64,000 nucleotides of DNA from Ahrensia marina. Lineage in GTDB: Bacteria; Pseudomonadota; Alphaproteobacteria; Rhizobiales; Rhizobiaceae. Below the pieces are notes generated by a model. The model ran no database searches, was not told the origin of the DNA, and was given only the letters and a program-made list of their open reading frames with translations. The stretch spans positions 1 through 64,000 of the forward strand of contig NZ_JXMU01000015.1 of assembly GCF_001293565.1 (NCBI RefSeq), given 5' to 3'. Shown here piece after piece: positions 51,631 to 62,950 of the stretch; within the stretch, counting starts at the first letter, position 1; the number at the start of each line of letters is the position of its first letter. The translations under genes and the position numbers were made by a program.

Positions 51631-53946
51631 ATGTCAGATAAAGATGAGCAAGAAAAGAAACTCTCCGATTTTGAGGAAAGCGCGCTCTTCTACCACCGAT
51701 ATCCGCAGCCCGGAAAGCTGGAAATTCAAGCCACCAAGCCGCTCGGCAACCAGCGCGATTTGGCATTGGCCTATTCGCCCGGTGTCGCAGCTCCATGCCT
51801 TGAGATCGCAAAAGACGAAAACAAAGCGGCCGATTATACAGCACGCGGCAATCTTGTCGGCGTGGTTTCCAATGGCTCGGCCGTTCTCGGGCTCGGCAAT
51901 ATTGGCGCACTGGCATCTAAGCCGGTGATGGAGGGCAAGGCCGTCCTGTTCAAGAAATTTGCCGGTATTGATGTATTCGATATTGAAATCGACGCACCGG
52001 ATGTCGACACGATGGTTCAGGTCACCAAATCTCTGGAACCGACTTTCGGCGGCATTAATCTGGAAGATATTAAATCGCCGGAATGTTTCGAGGTTGAAGA
52101 ACAACTTCGCAAACAGATGAAAATTCCTGTTTTTCATGATGATCAGCATGGCACGGCCATTATTGTGGCGGCGGCTATTCTCAACGGTCTCGAACTTGCC
52201 GGTAAAGACATTAAAACAGCCAAAATCGTTACGTCCGGCGCTGGTGCTGCTGCTCTAGCCTGTCTGAATCTACTTGTTGAGCTTGGCGCGCCCTACGAAA
52301 ACATCATGGTCACCGACATTGATGGTGTTGTCTATAAAGGCCGGCCTATTCCGTGTGACAGATGGAAATGCCTGTTCGAGCGCGAAACCGATAAACGCAC
52401 ATTGGCCGAGGCCATTGAGGGCGCAGATGTTTTCCTCGGACTATCTGCCGCCGGCGTTCTGAAGCCCGAATATCTAAAATCAATGGCTGAAAAACCGCTT
52501 GTCATGGCCTTGGCCAACCCGACACCGGAAATCATGCCAGATCAGGCAAGAGCGGCCCGCCCTGATGCGATGATCTGTACAGGCAGGTCCGATTTCCCCA
52601 ATCAGGTCAACAATGTTCTTTGTTTCCCTTACATTTTCCGCGGTGCGCTTGATGTCGGCGCAACGGCGATCAACGAGGAAATGAAAATGGCGGCGGTGCG
52701 TGCCATTGCCCAGCTTGCACGCGAAGAACCGTCCGATGTTGCAGCCCGTGCATATTCGGGTGAAACGCCGACCTTCGGACCGGAATATCTGATCCCGTCA
52801 CCATTTGATCAGCGCTTGATTTTACGCATCGCGCCCGCAGTTGCCAAAGCAGCCGAAGACAGCGGTGTTGCAACCCGTCCGATTACGGATCATGAAGCCT
52901 ATATGGACAGGCTGAACCGCTTTGTGTTCCGCTCCGGTCTGGCAATGAAGCCAATCTTTGCGGCAGCGCAGGCCGCGCCTATGCAGCGCGTTATCTATGC
53001 CGAGGGTGAAGATGAGCGCGTATTGCGTGCCGCGCAGATCGTTATCGAAGACAAGATCGCGCAGCCTATCCTTGTTGGCCGTCCGGAAGTGATCACGGCC
53101 CGCCTTGAACGCTTTGGCCTTCGTATCCGCCCTGAGCGTGACTTTGAACTGATCAATCCGCATAGCGACCCGCGTTACCGTGATTATGTGGATGATCTTA
53201 TTCGCATTGCCGGAAGAAAAGGCGTCACACCTTTTGTTGCCCGCACATTGGTACGCACAAACGCAACAACCATTTCGGCTCTCGCTCTTATGCGCGGCGA
53301 TGCCGATGCGATGCTGTGTGGTCTTGAAGGCCGCTATGAACGTCACTTGCGCTCTGTGCGCGAGATTGTTGGCATGAAAGAAGGTGCACGTGATCTATCC
53401 GCACTATCAATCCTTATTTCGCAGCGCGGCCTGACATTCTATACCGACACCTATGTGTCGCTTGATCCATGCGCTGAAGAACTGGCGGAGATGACAATTC
53501 TTGCGGCAGAAGAAATTCGCCGCTTTGGCGTTGAGCCGAAAGCAGCCCTGGTGTCCCATTCCAACTTTGGCTCGCGGCCTTCGGAATCGGCAAGTAAAAT
53601 GCGCCGCGCTACCGAAATATTGCATAAAATCGCACCGGAAATCATGGCTGATGGCGAAATGCATTCAGACAGTGCATTAGTGCCGGAATTGCGTGAACGG
53701 GTATTCCAGCACTCTCTTCTGGAAGGTGAAGCCAATCTTCTTGTTTTCCCGAATCTGGACGCGGCCAACATCACGCTCAATGCCGTGAAATCCATGACTG
53801 ACTCACTTCATGTCGGTCCGATTTTGCTAGGTGTCGCCCGCCCTGCCCATGTGATCACAACCTCCGTGACCTCAAGAGGCGTGGTGAATATGACAGCTAT
53901 TGCTGCCGTTGAAGCTGCACAACAGCAGGCCTCTGCTGCCAGGTAA
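51631..53946 (+). CDS. maeB: MaeB: NADP-dependent malic enzyme with PTA-like domain
   Basis: MaeB converts malate to pyruvate, making NADPH. The 771-residue protein has the malic domain (1 to about 430, with [19 protein letters not shown] and the cofactor loop [14 protein letters not shown]) fused to a phosphotransacetylase-like domain (about 435-770), which regulates the enzyme but normally lacks PTA activity. ATG 51631 is preferred over TTG 51604. It stands alone, 90 bases after the SDR gene. Confidence 0.94.
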   Translation: MSDKDEQEKKLSDFEESALFYHRYPQPGKLEIQATKPLGNQRDLALAYSPGVAAPCLEIAKDENKAADYTARGNLVGVVSNGSAVLGLGNIGALASKPVMEGKAVLFKKFAGIDVFDIEIDAPDVDTMVQVTKSLEPTFGGINLEDIKSPECFEVEEQLRKQMKIPVFHDDQHGTAIIVAAAILNGLELAGKDIKTAKIVTSGAGAAALACLNLLVELGAPYENIMVTDIDGVVYKGRPIPCDRWKCLFERETDKRTLAEAIEGADVFLGLSAAGVLKPEYLKSMAEKPLVMALANPTPEIMPDQARAARPDAMICTGRSDFPNQVNNVLCFPYIFRGALDVGATAINEEMKMAAVRAIAQLAREEPSDVAARAYSGETPTFGPEYLIPSPFDQRLILRIAPAVAKAAEDSGVATRPITDHEAYMDRLNRFVFRSGLAMKPIFAAAQAAPMQRVIYAEGEDERVLRAAQIVIEDKIAQPILVGRPEVITARLERFGLRIRPERDFELINPHSDPRYRDYVDDLIRIAGRKGVTPFVARTLVRTNATTISALALMRGDADAMLCGLEGRYERHLRSVREIVGMKEGARDLSALSILISQRGLTFYTDTYVSLDPCAEELAEMTILAAEEIRRFGVEPKAALVSHSNFGSRPSESASKMRRATEILHKIAPEIMADGEMHSDSALVPELRERVFQHSLLEGEANLLVFPNLDAANITLNAVKSMTDSLHVGPILLGVARPAHVITTSVTSRGVVNMTAIAAVEAAQQQASAAR

Positions 53947-54021
53947 ATGGACGCAATAAAAAATTAACGCTATCATCAGGCTTTCGGGTTTGATACGCAT
54001 TTTACTGCAATTTTAATCATA

Positions 54022-54051
54022 TGCGCGTTTTTTCCTGATAGAAAACGCGCA
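54022..54051. terminator. Hairpin after maeB
   Basis: TGCGCGTTTT and AAAACGCGCA form a perfect 10-base stem with a 10-base loop, 76 bases after the maeB stop. The U tract is weak, so the terminator role is provisional; it also stands 38 bases before the DUF2865 gene start. Confidence 0.55.
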
Positions 54052-54088
54052 GTTTGATGGCATTCATATGGTTGAGGCGTAGTATAAA

Positions 54089-55165
54089 TTGCTGGGTACA
54101 AGAGCTTCATTGTTGACATTCATAGGGCGCTTCGCGGCCTTTGTTGTCGTGCTTGCAACGCTCATTTCTGTGCCTGTGTCAGATGCAAATGCCAACGCGC
54201 GACAATGTTCTATTTTGCAGCGGCAATTATCATCCTTGAGCGGTGGCTCCAGCAATTACGCCAAATATGATGCGGCAGCCGAGCGTCAGAGCACCGAAAT
54301 CTGGTATGTCAAACGCGATATGCGCCGTGCAAATTGCAGATCGTCAAACAGCAGACAATGCCGTGCAATGTCAGCCACATTGCGCAAAATGAACGCCAAC
54401 TACAAAGCACTCATTCGCAAGCGCGAGAGTTTTCGCGGTGGTTCAACCCGGCAAAGCCGCCTTATCAAACGTAAACTCGCGGCCTTAAATTGCGACGGCT
54501 CTGGCAATAACCGCAGAAAGTCGGTGATTGTGAACCGCAACACAAATCAGAATCAGATTTTGACGCCGTCAATTCCTACAGGCGGCGGATACCGCACCAT
54601 GTGCGTGCGTACATGCGACGGCTATTATTTCCCTGTCTCACATGCGTCTTCACAAAGTGATTTCAAACGCGATGAAGCAATATGCAATGCCTTATGTCCC
54701 GCAACAGAATCACGATTGTTTGTCTATAAGAACAGTACCGAAGCCCAAAGCGAGGAAATGGTTTCGCTGGAAGGCAAGCCTTACACCGAGCTGCCGACAG
54801 CCTTTAAATACCGCACCCAAACACGCAGCCCGTCTTGCAGTTGTGGCGCAGCCGATCCTGCATCTGTAGGTCTTTCAACAGGTCTGGAGGATGAAAAGGC
54901 TGAAGAAAAACAGGCCGATCCTTTGCTGGAACGCCTGCCAGCACCAACCAAGCGCCCCAATCTGTTTGCCGATGCTGAATCACGCGCCAATGCCGAGACC
55001 GGCATCACGCCGGAAACGATGAAGCAATTTATCAATCAAAAGACCAAAGGGGAAATCATGGCAAGCGCCAATGAACGCTCTGTCAGGGTCGTCGGGCCAG
55101 TATTTCTTCCCGACCCAGAAGCGGCAATAGATCTGCAAGCTCCGGCCCCCACGCGCGTCCAGTAA
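54089..55165 (+). CDS. DUF2865-family exported protein
   Basis: The 358-residue protein starts with TTG and has a signal segment (about 8-35). It contains the DUF2865 core [20 protein letters not shown] and [18 protein letters not shown] (about 172-215), with paired cysteines that could form disulfides. The C-terminal third is low complexity. Function is unknown; the family is common in Rhizobiales. Its last 83 bases overlap the end of gltX on the other strand, so both coding ends are shared. Confidence 0.82.
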   Translation: MLGTRASLLTFIGRFAAFVVVLATLISVPVSDANANARQCSILQRQLSSLSGGSSNYAKYDAAAERQSTEIWYVKRDMRRANCRSSNSRQCRAMSATLRKMNANYKALIRKRESFRGGSTRQSRLIKRKLAALNCDGSGNNRRKSVIVNRNTNQNQILTPSIPTGGGYRTMCVRTCDGYYFPVSHASSQSDFKRDEAICNALCPATESRLFVYKNSTEAQSEEMVSLEGKPYTELPTAFKYRTQTRSPSCSCGAADPASVGLSTGLEDEKAEEKQADPLLERLPAPTKRPNLFADAESRANAETGITPETMKQFINQKTKGEIMASANERSVRVVGPVFLPDPEAAIDLQAPAPTRVQ

Positions 55166-56462
55166 GCGCAATACGCAGCGGCATGAATAGTCCGCGTCCC
55201 TTGCGACCGGAACTTGCCTTCAGCGCATCCGTCCACTGCTTCCATGTCTGATTGTCAACCGGACCTTCGGGCAAAGCATCAAATGCATCGCTTGCGAATT
55301 CCAGATCATCGCCTTCCAAAACCGCATCGCTTGCTTTTCCGTTTGCAATGATCGGCCACCAGTCACCGGCATCAGAGACTTTCTTCAGGTTTTTGACGAT
55401 CAGTGTCCAAAAGTCTTTTGCGCGCTCATCAGCAACATCCACACCGGCAGCACTCAGACGCTCTTTGACATCATCAAATGTCAGGGCGTGAACCAGCGTT
55501 TCATTGAGGCCGTCCAGTTCTGCAGGATCAAACTTTGCTGCCGATTTCGTTGTCGATGTAATATCAAACAATTCAGCCAAGGCCTTCATATCAGGCACAG
55601 CCGATACATTTTCAGATGTCCCAATCAGCACCGCCAGCGAATTGACCGCCATTGGCTCATAACCGCCTTCTTCAAGGCTCTTGATGGAAAGCGCGCCCGT
55701 GCGCTTGGAAAGTCCCTCACCGCTGATTGTCGTCAATAGATTGTGGTGACCGAATTGCGGCGCTGTTGCCCCCATGGCTTCAAACAGTGCAATCTGCGCG
55801 CCCGTATTGGTGACGTGATCATCACCGCGAATAATATGCGTAACACCCATTTCGATGTCATCAACCACAGACGGAAGTGTGTAGAGATAGGTGCCGTCCT
55901 CGCGGATCAACACAGGGTCGGACATGGAAGCAAGATCAACTGCCTGACGGCCGCGAACAGCGTCTTCAAACACGATTTCAGTACGCTTAGTCGTGAACGG
56001 ATCATTTTCGAAATTAGGTAGCAAAAAGCGCCAATGCGGCTTGCGTCCTTCGGCTTCAAACGCTGCTTTTTCCTCATCCGTAAGCTTCAGCGCCTCGCGA
56101 CCATAGAGCGGCGGCAATTTTCGGCCAAGCCGGATTTTACGGCGGCGTTCCAGTTCATCAGCCGTTTCATAGCATGGGTAAAGCAGTCCGGCATCTTTGA
56201 GCCTTTGCGCGGCTTCATCGTAATTTGCCATACGTTTGGACTGATATTCGACACGGTGCGGCTTAACGCCGAGCCAGTTTAAGTCTTTTGCGATTTGCTC
56301 TGCATATTCCGCTTTTGAGCGCGCTATATCCGTGTCGTCATAGCGCAGCACGAACTGACCGTCATTTTTTAGCGCATACAGCCAATTGAACAATGCGGTA
56401 CGCACATTGCCAATATGAATAAAACCGGTGGGTGAAGGAGCAAATCTAACTGTAACTGACAT
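55083..56462 (-). CDS. gltX: GltX: glutamyl-tRNA synthetase
   Basis: GltX charges tRNA-Glu (and probably also tRNA-Gln in this group). The 459-residue class I synthetase has the HIGH-type motif [19 protein letters not shown] at the N-terminus and the KMSKS-type loop [12 protein letters not shown], with catalytic domain followed by the helical anticodon region. It begins 46 bases after the MFS gene. A tRNA-dependent amidotransferase partner is not in the window. The end overlaps the DUF2865 gene. Confidence 0.94.
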   Translation of the reverse strand: MSVTVRFAPSPTGFIHIGNVRTALFNWLYALKNDGQFVLRYDDTDIARSKAEYAEQIAKDLNWLGVKPHRVEYQSKRMANYDEAAQRLKDAGLLYPCYETADELERRRKIRLGRKLPPLYGREALKLTDEEKAAFEAEGRKPHWRFLLPNFENDPFTTKRTEIVFEDAVRGRQAVDLASMSDPVLIREDGTYLYTLPSVVDDIEMGVTHIIRGDDHVTNTGAQIALFEAMGATAPQFGHHNLLTTISGEGLSKRTGALSIKSLEEGGYEPMAVNSLAVLIGTSENVSAVPDMKALAELFDITSTTKSAAKFDPAELDGLNETLVHALTFDDVKERLSAAGVDVADERAKDFWTLIVKNLKKVSDAGDWWPIIANGKASDAVLEGDDLEFASDAFDALPEGPVDNQTWKQWTDALKASSGRKGRGLFMPLRIALTGRAWGPELADLLPLLGREEILARRP

Positions 56463-56508
56463 AAAAGTCGCCTAACCAAGGATGTAAAATTTTGCAAGCA
56501 GAATTGAT

Positions 56509-57726
56509 CTATGCCGTTGCATTGCGTTTTAAAAGCGCGCGCGAAACAAAAGTCATGATACCGCAGGCGACAACACAATATAATCCCATTGCGATAATCT
56601 GGCTTGAGTAAGATACGCCAATATCAATCAGCCAGCCTGTTAGCCCCGGCCCTGCCGCCGTCATAAACACCATCATTGCAACCGTTATCGCCCTGATGGA
56701 GCCAAGATGTTTTGTACCATAAATTTCCGGCCACACAGCACCAAACAAAGTGGATGAAAAACCGTATGATGTGCCAAGCAGTGCCATGAAAACAAAGGCC
56801 GACCACTGGGCATCGGCACCGCCAAGCACGAAACAAGCCAATGATAGCGGAATGAGGAAGGTCGGCAGTAAAGCAACCGCCGAAAACCGGTCAACCAGCG
56901 CGCCGGCAATCAGAACAAACCCGATTGTAAAAATGGCCATGACAGAAAATGCCGATGCAAACACCGTTAAAGACCAGCCGCGTAATTCAACCAAGTAAAC
57001 CTGATGGAAAAAGATCGTGGTGCCGATAAATGCCGGTGCCAGCATGCCGACCAGTAAAAGCCAGAATAAAACATCGCGCAGCGCTTCGGGCCGTGTCCAG
57101 TCACGCACGGCTGTCACTTTCGGCTCCGGGTCGGATGCCTGCCGTTCACGGTCTTTCGATACCAGCTTTGTAATTACCGGCAAAGCAAAGAAAATCAGCA
57201 CAGCAGCGCACAAGATCCAGCTATTGCGCCAACCAATGGCACCGGCAACAAATACAAAAATAAACGGAAATACAGCCTCACCCGTATTGTGGCCGATTGT
57301 CACCAGCGAAACCGCTTTTCCCCTATTGGCGGCAAACCAACGCGCCGTAGCAGTCAGCGCATTTTGCGTCATCATCGCCTGACCAAACAGTCGGAGCAGG
57401 TAAATTGTTAAAATCAGTGCAACAATATGCGTGGAAAAAGCCATTCCAAGCGCGCCGAGCGCCAGCATGGGAACAATCATCATTGTTACTTGCGCCGGTG
57501 TGAACCTGTCAACAATTTTACCAAGCCAGGGCAATGTCAGCGCACTGCACAGCGTTGCAATCATATAAATAAAGCCGAACTGACCGTGACTCAGCCCATA
57601 TTCGCTACGAATTTCTCCTGCCGATAACGATATGAAAAACGTTTGTCCGAAGGATGAAAAGAAAGTCAGTAAAAACGCGCCGCCGATCCAGCGTGCATTA
57701 CTAGAAAGAAATTGAAAAATAGACAC
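56509..57726 (-). CDS. MFS transporter
   Basis: The 405-residue protein has about twelve membrane helices. It starts with GTG immediately after the nadE stop and contains the loop-2 motif WLGKIVDRFTPA and the central cytoplasmic loop with SKDRERQASDPEPK. Similarity is to the oxalate/formate and monocarboxylate antiporter branch; substrate cannot be named. It lies between nadE and gltX on the same strand. Confidence 0.85.
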   Translation of the reverse strand: MSIFQFLSSNARWIGGAFLLTFFSSFGQTFFISLSAGEIRSEYGLSHGQFGFIYMIATLCSALTLPWLGKIVDRFTPAQVTMMIVPMLALGALGMAFSTHIVALILTIYLLRLFGQAMMTQNALTATARWFAANRGKAVSLVTIGHNTGEAVFPFIFVFVAGAIGWRNSWILCAAVLIFFALPVITKLVSKDRERQASDPEPKVTAVRDWTRPEALRDVLFWLLLVGMLAPAFIGTTIFFHQVYLVELRGWSLTVFASAFSVMAIFTIGFVLIAGALVDRFSAVALLPTFLIPLSLACFVLGGADAQWSAFVFMALLGTSYGFSSTLFGAVWPEIYGTKHLGSIRAITVAMMVFMTAAGPGLTGWLIDIGVSYSSQIIAMGLYCVVACGIMTFVSRALLKRNATA

Positions 57727-59403
57727 TTATGTCCGATCTCTGAATCTGTTTGTTATCGGATAGCGACGGTCACGGCCAAATTGCTTGCGGGTGATTTTAA
57801 CCCCCGGCGCTGACTGACGGCGTTTGTACTCCGCGATATAAAGCAAGTGCTCAATGCGGTGCACCAATTCGCGCTCATGGCCGCGCTCGACAATTTCGTC
57901 GACGCCCATTTCACCTTCAACAAGACATTCCAGAATGTCATCCAACACCGGATAAGGCGGCAGGGAATCCTGATCTGTTTGATCCGGCCGCAGTTCGGCA
58001 GAAGGCGCTTTGTCGATTATGTTTTGCGGAATAACTTCACCAGACGGACCAAATGCTGTTGCGGGCACTTGAGTGTTGCGCCAACGCGCAAGCGCATAAA
58101 CCTGCATCTTGTAAAGGTCTTTGATCGGATTGAAGCCGCCATTCATGTCGCCGTAAAGCGTCGCATAACCAACAGACATTTCTGATTTATTGCCGGTTGT
58201 TACAACCATCGACCCGAATTTGTTGGAAATCGCCATCAAAATTGTACCGCGCGTACGACTTTGCAGATTTTCCTCGGTAACACCGTCTTCGGTACCCTCA
58301 AACATGTCCGAAAGTGAGGATGTGAAGCCTTCCACCGGCTCGAAAATCGGCACCACATCATAACGGCAACCAAGCGCTTTTGCGCCTGCTTCCGCATCAA
58401 TGAGCGATTCTTTGGCCGTATAGGTGTAAGGCATCATAACGCAGCGCACGCGCTCCTCACCGAGCGCATCAACCGCTAATGCGGCGCAGATCGCGCTATC
58501 AATACCGCCCGACATGCCAAGAACGACGTTTTTAAACCCGTTCTTGTTCACATAATCACGAAGGCCAAACATGCAGGCGCGGTAATCGGCCTCTTCCGCA
58601 TCAGGAATTTTTGAACGCGGACCGTCAGTACACACCCAGACGTCATCCTTGCGCTTCCAGGTGGAAATACTTGTTTGTTCTTCAAACTGGCTCATCTGGA
58701 AAGCAAGCGAACGGTCAGCGTTAAACGCAAAGGAAGCACCGTCAAATACAAGTTCGTCCTGCCCGCCCAGCAAAGCACAATATATTATCGGCAATTCAGA
58801 TTCGATAACCTGCTTGATCACGACCTGATGACGAATGTCGACTTTGCCGCGGTAATAAGGCGAACCGTTCGGCACCAATAATATTTCCGCGCCGCTTTCC
58901 GCCAGTGTTTCGCAAACACCCAGATGCCCCCAAATATCTTCGCAGATGGGAATGCCTATACGCACACCGCGAAAATTAACCGGCCCCGGCATTTCACCGG
59001 CATTAAAAACGCGCTTTTCGTCAAACTCGCCATAATTGGGCAAATCTACCTTGTAGCGCTCGGCAATGATTTCGCCCTCATCAATCACCATAACGGCGTT
59101 ATAGCGCTTGCCATCACGAAACAGCGGCACTCCCATAACAGCGCCCGGCCCGTCATTGGTTGCCTTTGCAAAGTCCTCGACCGCAGCCTCACAAGCGCTA
59201 AGGAATGCTGGACGCATCACCAAATCTTCAGGCGGATAGCCAGAGATAAAAAGCTCAGGGTAAAGCACCAGATCAGCACCGTGACGTTTGGCGTCCTGAT
59301 AAGCTTCAAGAGCAAGTTTCAAATTGCCGGCAATATCGCCCACCGTCGGGTTTAGCTGGGCAACGGCGATACGCAATGTGTTGAGAGTCGAATTATTTTC
59401 CAT
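57727..59403 (-). CDS. nadE: NadE: glutamine-dependent NAD+ synthetase
   Basis: NadE makes NAD from deamido-NAD with ATP, using glutamine as the amide donor. The 558-residue protein has an N-terminal carbon-nitrogen hydrolase domain (about 10-255, nucleophile Cys in GIPICEDIWGH) and a C-terminal synthetase domain with the P-loop LGMSGGIDSAICAAL and TTGNKSEMSVGYATLYGD. Both domains look intact. It is directly followed by the MFS gene. Confidence 0.94.
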   Translation of the reverse strand: MENNSTLNTLRIAVAQLNPTVGDIAGNLKLALEAYQDAKRHGADLVLYPELFISGYPPEDLVMRPAFLSACEAAVEDFAKATNDGPGAVMGVPLFRDGKRYNAVMVIDEGEIIAERYKVDLPNYGEFDEKRVFNAGEMPGPVNFRGVRIGIPICEDIWGHLGVCETLAESGAEILLVPNGSPYYRGKVDIRHQVVIKQVIESELPIIYCALLGGQDELVFDGASFAFNADRSLAFQMSQFEEQTSISTWKRKDDVWVCTDGPRSKIPDAEEADYRACMFGLRDYVNKNGFKNVVLGMSGGIDSAICAALAVDALGEERVRCVMMPYTYTAKESLIDAEAGAKALGCRYDVVPIFEPVEGFTSSLSDMFEGTEDGVTEENLQSRTRGTILMAISNKFGSMVVTTGNKSEMSVGYATLYGDMNGGFNPIKDLYKMQVYALARWRNTQVPATAFGPSGEVIPQNIIDKAPSAELRPDQTDQDSLPPYPVLDDILECLVEGEMGVDEIVERGHERELVHRIEHLLYIAEYKRRQSAPGVKITRKQFGRDRRYPITNRFRDRT

Positions 59404-59451
59404 AAAACGGATGTAGCGTGGCTTTTAAAGACACGCAATCGTGTGCGCAGC

Positions 59452-60252
59452 CTAATTAAACGCAAATGCGTTCATCGCCAACGCCCCGAACTCATGACTT
59501 TCATGCAGCATCTGACTTTTATTTAAACGTCCGGCTCCCAGCGCAGCAAAGAACGGCGCAATATGCTCTTCTGTCGGATGGTTTTGCCGCGCATTAGGCG
59601 CTAGAGCGCGATAGTCCAAGAGCGCATCAACATCGCCGTTTTCCAAATGTTTTATCATCCATTGTTCAAACTCGATCACCCAATCCGGTGCTGCTGCGTG
59701 GCGCTCTGTCAGACCGTTTGCACCAAATACAGCGCGCAAATTATGCGTAAACGAGCCTGACCCGATAATGGCAACATCATCGGCAAGGACAGAGCGCAAT
59801 GCCTTGCCCAACTCAAAGTGCCACTTTGCATCACGGTTGGGGCTAACTGAGATTTGAACAACCGGCACATCTGCGGCCGCGTTAAGCAGCATAAGCGGCA
59901 CCCAGGTACCGTGATCATAGCCGCGATTTTCAATTGCCTTCGCTTCATAGCCCGCACTTGTCAGAGCGTGCGCAGCATCTTTAGCAAGTTTTGGCGCGCC
60001 CGGCGCATCATAGCTCAACGCATTTAATCGCCGGTCAAAGCCGCCAAAATCGTAAATCATTTCAGGCGCTGCATCCGCTGTGAGCAAAATTTCATCTGAT
60101 TCAAAATGAGCACTCGCCACCACATAAGCCGCCGGCTTTTCAACCTGGCTGCCATAGTCTTTCAGGAAGCGCGCAGCCGTTGTGTCAGCCAGAACAAGGT
60201 CAGGCGCACCATGAGAAATAAACAAAGCATCAGGATATCTATTATGTGACAT
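59452..60252 (-). CDS. DODA-type class III extradiol dioxygenase
   Basis: From ATG 60252 (AAGGAG seven bases upstream) the 266-residue protein starts DALFISHGAPDLVL and has VASAHFES, DHGTWVPLMLL and GSGSFTHNL, which supply the histidines for the metal centre. These match the YgiD/4,5-DOPA dioxygenase family. Substrate in bacteria is unclear. A longer frame to 60330 has no good start signal. Confidence 0.88.
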   Translation of the reverse strand: MSHNRYPDALFISHGAPDLVLADTTAARFLKDYGSQVEKPAAYVVASAHFESDEILLTADAAPEMIYDFGGFDRRLNALSYDAPGAPKLAKDAAHALTSAGYEAKAIENRGYDHGTWVPLMLLNAAADVPVVQISVSPNRDAKWHFELGKALRSVLADDVAIIGSGSFTHNLRAVFGANGLTERHAAAPDWVIEFEQWMIKHLENGDVDALLDYRALAPNARQNHPTEEHIAPFFAALGAGRLNKSQMLHESHEFGALAMNAFAFN

Positions 60253-60363
60253 CAATATTCTCCTTACTCTGGAGAATGTGCGCCCTGACCATGGCTCCGA
60301 CAAGTCATGTAATACAAGACAGATTGTCAACTATATGCAGACAAACGCAATGATCATCGTTCG

Positions 60364-60762
60364 CTAAATCAGATCGGATTGCGGAAAAGTCGGCAATCCG
60401 TCACAAATTTCGTAATAGTCGCCTTTATCTGCAACATAGATATGCCTGTCGGCAACCAGTCCGGACGGTTTTTCAAAGCTACCGGCCATGATCGACGTTT
60501 TCTCGCTGTTATTGCCTCTCCAGAAGAGTATGGAGCTGCAATGCGAACAAAAGCCACGCTTGGCGCTGTCTGAAGCCGCATACCACGTCAAATTCTCCTC
60601 ACTATGGATAGTGAGATGGTCATTGAGTGCGCTTGTTGCGGCCACAAAATGTCCTGTCTGTTTGCGGCATTGTTCACAATGACAGTAAATTACTTTGCGA
60701 AGCTCTCCGGAAACTTCAAATGAGACAGCGCGGCAATGACACGAACCTTTAGGCATTTGCAT
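60364..60762 (-). CDS. GFA-family (DUF636) zinc protein
   Basis: The 132-residue protein has the Mss4-like fold cysteines GSCHCRAVSFE, YCHCEQCRK and FCSHCSSILFWRG, expected to bind zinc. The family is named for glutathione-dependent formaldehyde-activating enzyme, but most members have no proven activity. It is a single gene between the dioxygenase and DAHP synthase genes. Confidence 0.88.
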   Translation of the reverse strand: MQMPKGSCHCRAVSFEVSGELRKVIYCHCEQCRKQTGHFVAATSALNDHLTIHSEENLTWYAASDSAKRGFCSHCSSILFWRGNNSEKTSIMAGSFEKPSGLVADRHIYVADKGDYYEICDGLPTFPQSDLI

Positions 60763-60768
60763 ATCTCC

Positions 60769-60802
60769 AAAAATAAAGGCCGCAGAATAACATCTGCGGC
60801 CT
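60769..60802 (-). terminator. Intrinsic terminator after DAHP synthase gene
   Basis: AGGCCGCAGA and TCTGCGGCCT form a 10-base stem with a 6-base loop (60777-60802). On the minus strand it is followed by TTTATTTTT, a good U tract, and ends the class II DAHP synthase message. Confidence 0.9.
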
Positions 60803-60829
60803 CGTTATTTCGTCTAATTTGCGACCTGA

Positions 60830-62209
60830 TCAGCCATTAACAGCTACTTTCGACGTGTTGCTGTCTCGATCTTTTTTCAATAGTTCCGCAACAAGGAACG
60901 ATAGTTCCAAAGCCTGATCCGCATTCAAACGCGGGTCACAGTGCGTGTGGTAACGGTCTTGCAGGTCAGCTTCGGTAATCGCTTTTGCCCCGCCCATACA
61001 TTCGGTAACATTTTTACCGGTCATTTCAACATGCATACCACCGGCATAGGTGCCTTCTGCACGGTGAACATCAAAGAATGACTGAACTTCACCAAGTACG
61101 CGGTCGAATGGGCGTGTTTTAAAACCGCCAGCAGAAATCGTGTTACCGTGCATCGGATCACATGACCAGACAACTTTCTTGCCTTCTTTTTCAACGGCTC
61201 TGATGAGCTGCGGCAAATGCTGCTCGACTTTATCATGACCAAAACGTGCAATCAGCGTCAGACGCCCGGCCTCATTTTCAGGGTTCAGGCGGTCAATCAG
61301 CCTTAGCAAATCATCGGCTTCCAGTGACGGTCCGCATTTCAGCCCAATTGGATTTTTGACACCGCGGCAGAACTCAATGTGCGCATGGTCAAGCTGACGA
61401 GTGCGGTCACCAATCCAGATCATATGACCGGATGTGGTGTAATAATCGCCCGACATTGAATCCGTGCGTGTCATCGCCTGCTCATAGCCGAGCAACAGCG
61501 CTTCATGGCTGGTAAAGAACTCTGTCTCGCGCAGCTTGGAATGGTGTTCGGCCGTAATACCGATCGACGCCATGAATTTCATGGTTTCGGAAATACGGTC
61601 CGCCAGTTCCGAATAACGCGCGCCTTGAGGACTGTCGGCAACAAAGCCCATTGTCCATTGATGCACATTTTCCAGATTAGCGTAGCCGCCCTGCGCAAAG
61701 GCGCGCAGCAGGTTCAACGTAGCCGCTGATTGACGGTAGGCCATAATCTGGCGCTCCGGGTCAGGAATACGTGACTCTTCATCAAAGCCGATACCGTTGA
61801 TGATATCACCACGGTAAGACGGCAATTCGACACCATCTTTCTTCTCGATATCGGATGAACGAGGCTTGGCGAACTGTCCGGCAATGCGGCCAACTTTCAC
61901 CACAGGCTTGGAACCGCCAAATGTCAAAACGGCAGCCATCTGAAGGAAGACGCGGAAGAAATCGCGAATATTGTCGGCTTCATGCTCGGCAAATGCTTCG
62001 GCACAATCGCCGCCCTGAAGAAGGAAACCATTGCCTTCGCAAACATCCGCAAGGTGGCTTTTCAGCGAACGCGCCTCGCCTGCAAAAACAAGTGGTGGAA
62101 ATGTAGAAAGACGTTTCTCAACGATTTCCAGCTTTTCCTGATCCGGATAATTTGGCACCTGCAAGATTGGTTTGCTGCGCCAGCTGTCGGGTGTCCATTT
62201 GTCTGCCAT
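60830..62209 (-). CDS. Class II DAHP synthase (first step of shikimate pathway)
   Basis: The enzyme condenses phosphoenolpyruvate and erythrose 4-phosphate. Counting from ATG 62209 the 459-residue protein starts [20 protein letters not shown], and shows [27 protein letters not shown] and [10 protein letters not shown], typical of the plant-like class II family common in Rhizobiales. An in-frame ATG at 62239 would add ten residues. It is monocistronic, with a terminator behind it. Confidence 0.93.
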   Translation of the reverse strand: MADKWTPDSWRSKPILQVPNYPDQEKLEIVEKRLSTFPPLVFAGEARSLKSHLADVCEGNGFLLQGGDCAEAFAEHEADNIRDFFRVFLQMAAVLTFGGSKPVVKVGRIAGQFAKPRSSDIEKKDGVELPSYRGDIINGIGFDEESRIPDPERQIMAYRQSAATLNLLRAFAQGGYANLENVHQWTMGFVADSPQGARYSELADRISETMKFMASIGITAEHHSKLRETEFFTSHEALLLGYEQAMTRTDSMSGDYYTTSGHMIWIGDRTRQLDHAHIEFCRGVKNPIGLKCGPSLEADDLLRLIDRLNPENEAGRLTLIARFGHDKVEQHLPQLIRAVEKEGKKVVWSCDPMHGNTISAGGFKTRPFDRVLGEVQSFFDVHRAEGTYAGGMHVEMTGKNVTECMGGAKAITEADLQDRYHTHCDPRLNADQALELSFLVAELLKKDRDSNTSKVAVNG

Positions 62210-62323
62210 AATCTTAAAACCTATAATGCGCCGCCTCATGCGACATTAACTTGCGGAGCTATAAAACATAACTTGCCACGATGTCACCCCGCAATTCGAC
62301 TTAGAAAGACTTGTCGCGGCTAC

Positions 62324-62950
62324 TTATTGCGACTTAATGACCTGCATGAAAGAAGTGACGTGATCGAAAAGCGATTGCTCGCTGTCTGACAGTATAACAT
62401 TGCGCGGATAGCGCGGTACTGCACGGTCGGCAAAAAGAGCGGTATCAAATCGGGCGGTACGCTTCATAAAATTATGAACCCCCTCCTCACCATATTGGTG
62501 CAAATAGCCTTGAAGAACAGCATCCAGATAGCTTTGCAATATGTAATGCGGCTCGTCAGCATTGTAGGGCGCGCGTCCTGAATAGACATAAAGCGGTATC
62601 TCAGGCAGCACTTTATCGCCATGCAATGTCAAATCCTGAGAAACAACGTTAAGCCGGTCATAGCCGCTTTCCCTCTCATCGAGTAAGGGCAGATTTTCGG
62701 CAAAATCAAAAACCAAAAGACCGTCCAACAAATCTTCGCGGGACGAAGGAGCTGAACTAAGCAATGCGATAGGCTCGTCACTCTCGTCAGGTCTTTCCTG
62801 CCACGTCCGCGTAAACCCACGCAATTGCGCGCGTTCGTAATGTAATACATTTGTCCTGTGCGTTGCCGGATTAACGAGCGACCCATAGCCAAAATAGGCT
62901 ATCAGATCGCCCTCACCGGCCCGCTCGACAAGAGTTTCCCATTCCATCAT
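62324..62950 (-). CDS. Gamma-glutamylcyclotransferase family protein
   Basis: The 208-residue protein has the substrate-binding motif FGYGSLVNPATH near residue 21 and the likely catalytic Glu in LDERESGYDRLNV. The family releases 5-oxoproline from gamma-glutamyl compounds, including glutathione. Its start overlaps the glutathione reductase stop as TAATG, so they are cotranscribed. The substrate preference is not known. Confidence 0.88.
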   Translation of the reverse strand: MMEWETLVERAGEGDLIAYFGYGSLVNPATHRTNVLHYERAQLRGFTRTWQERPDESDEPIALLSSAPSSREDLLDGLLVFDFAENLPLLDERESGYDRLNVVSQDLTLHGDKVLPEIPLYVYSGRAPYNADEPHYILQSYLDAVLQGYLHQYGEEGVHNFMKRTARFDTALFADRAVPRYPRNVILSDSEQSLFDHVTSFMQVIKSQ

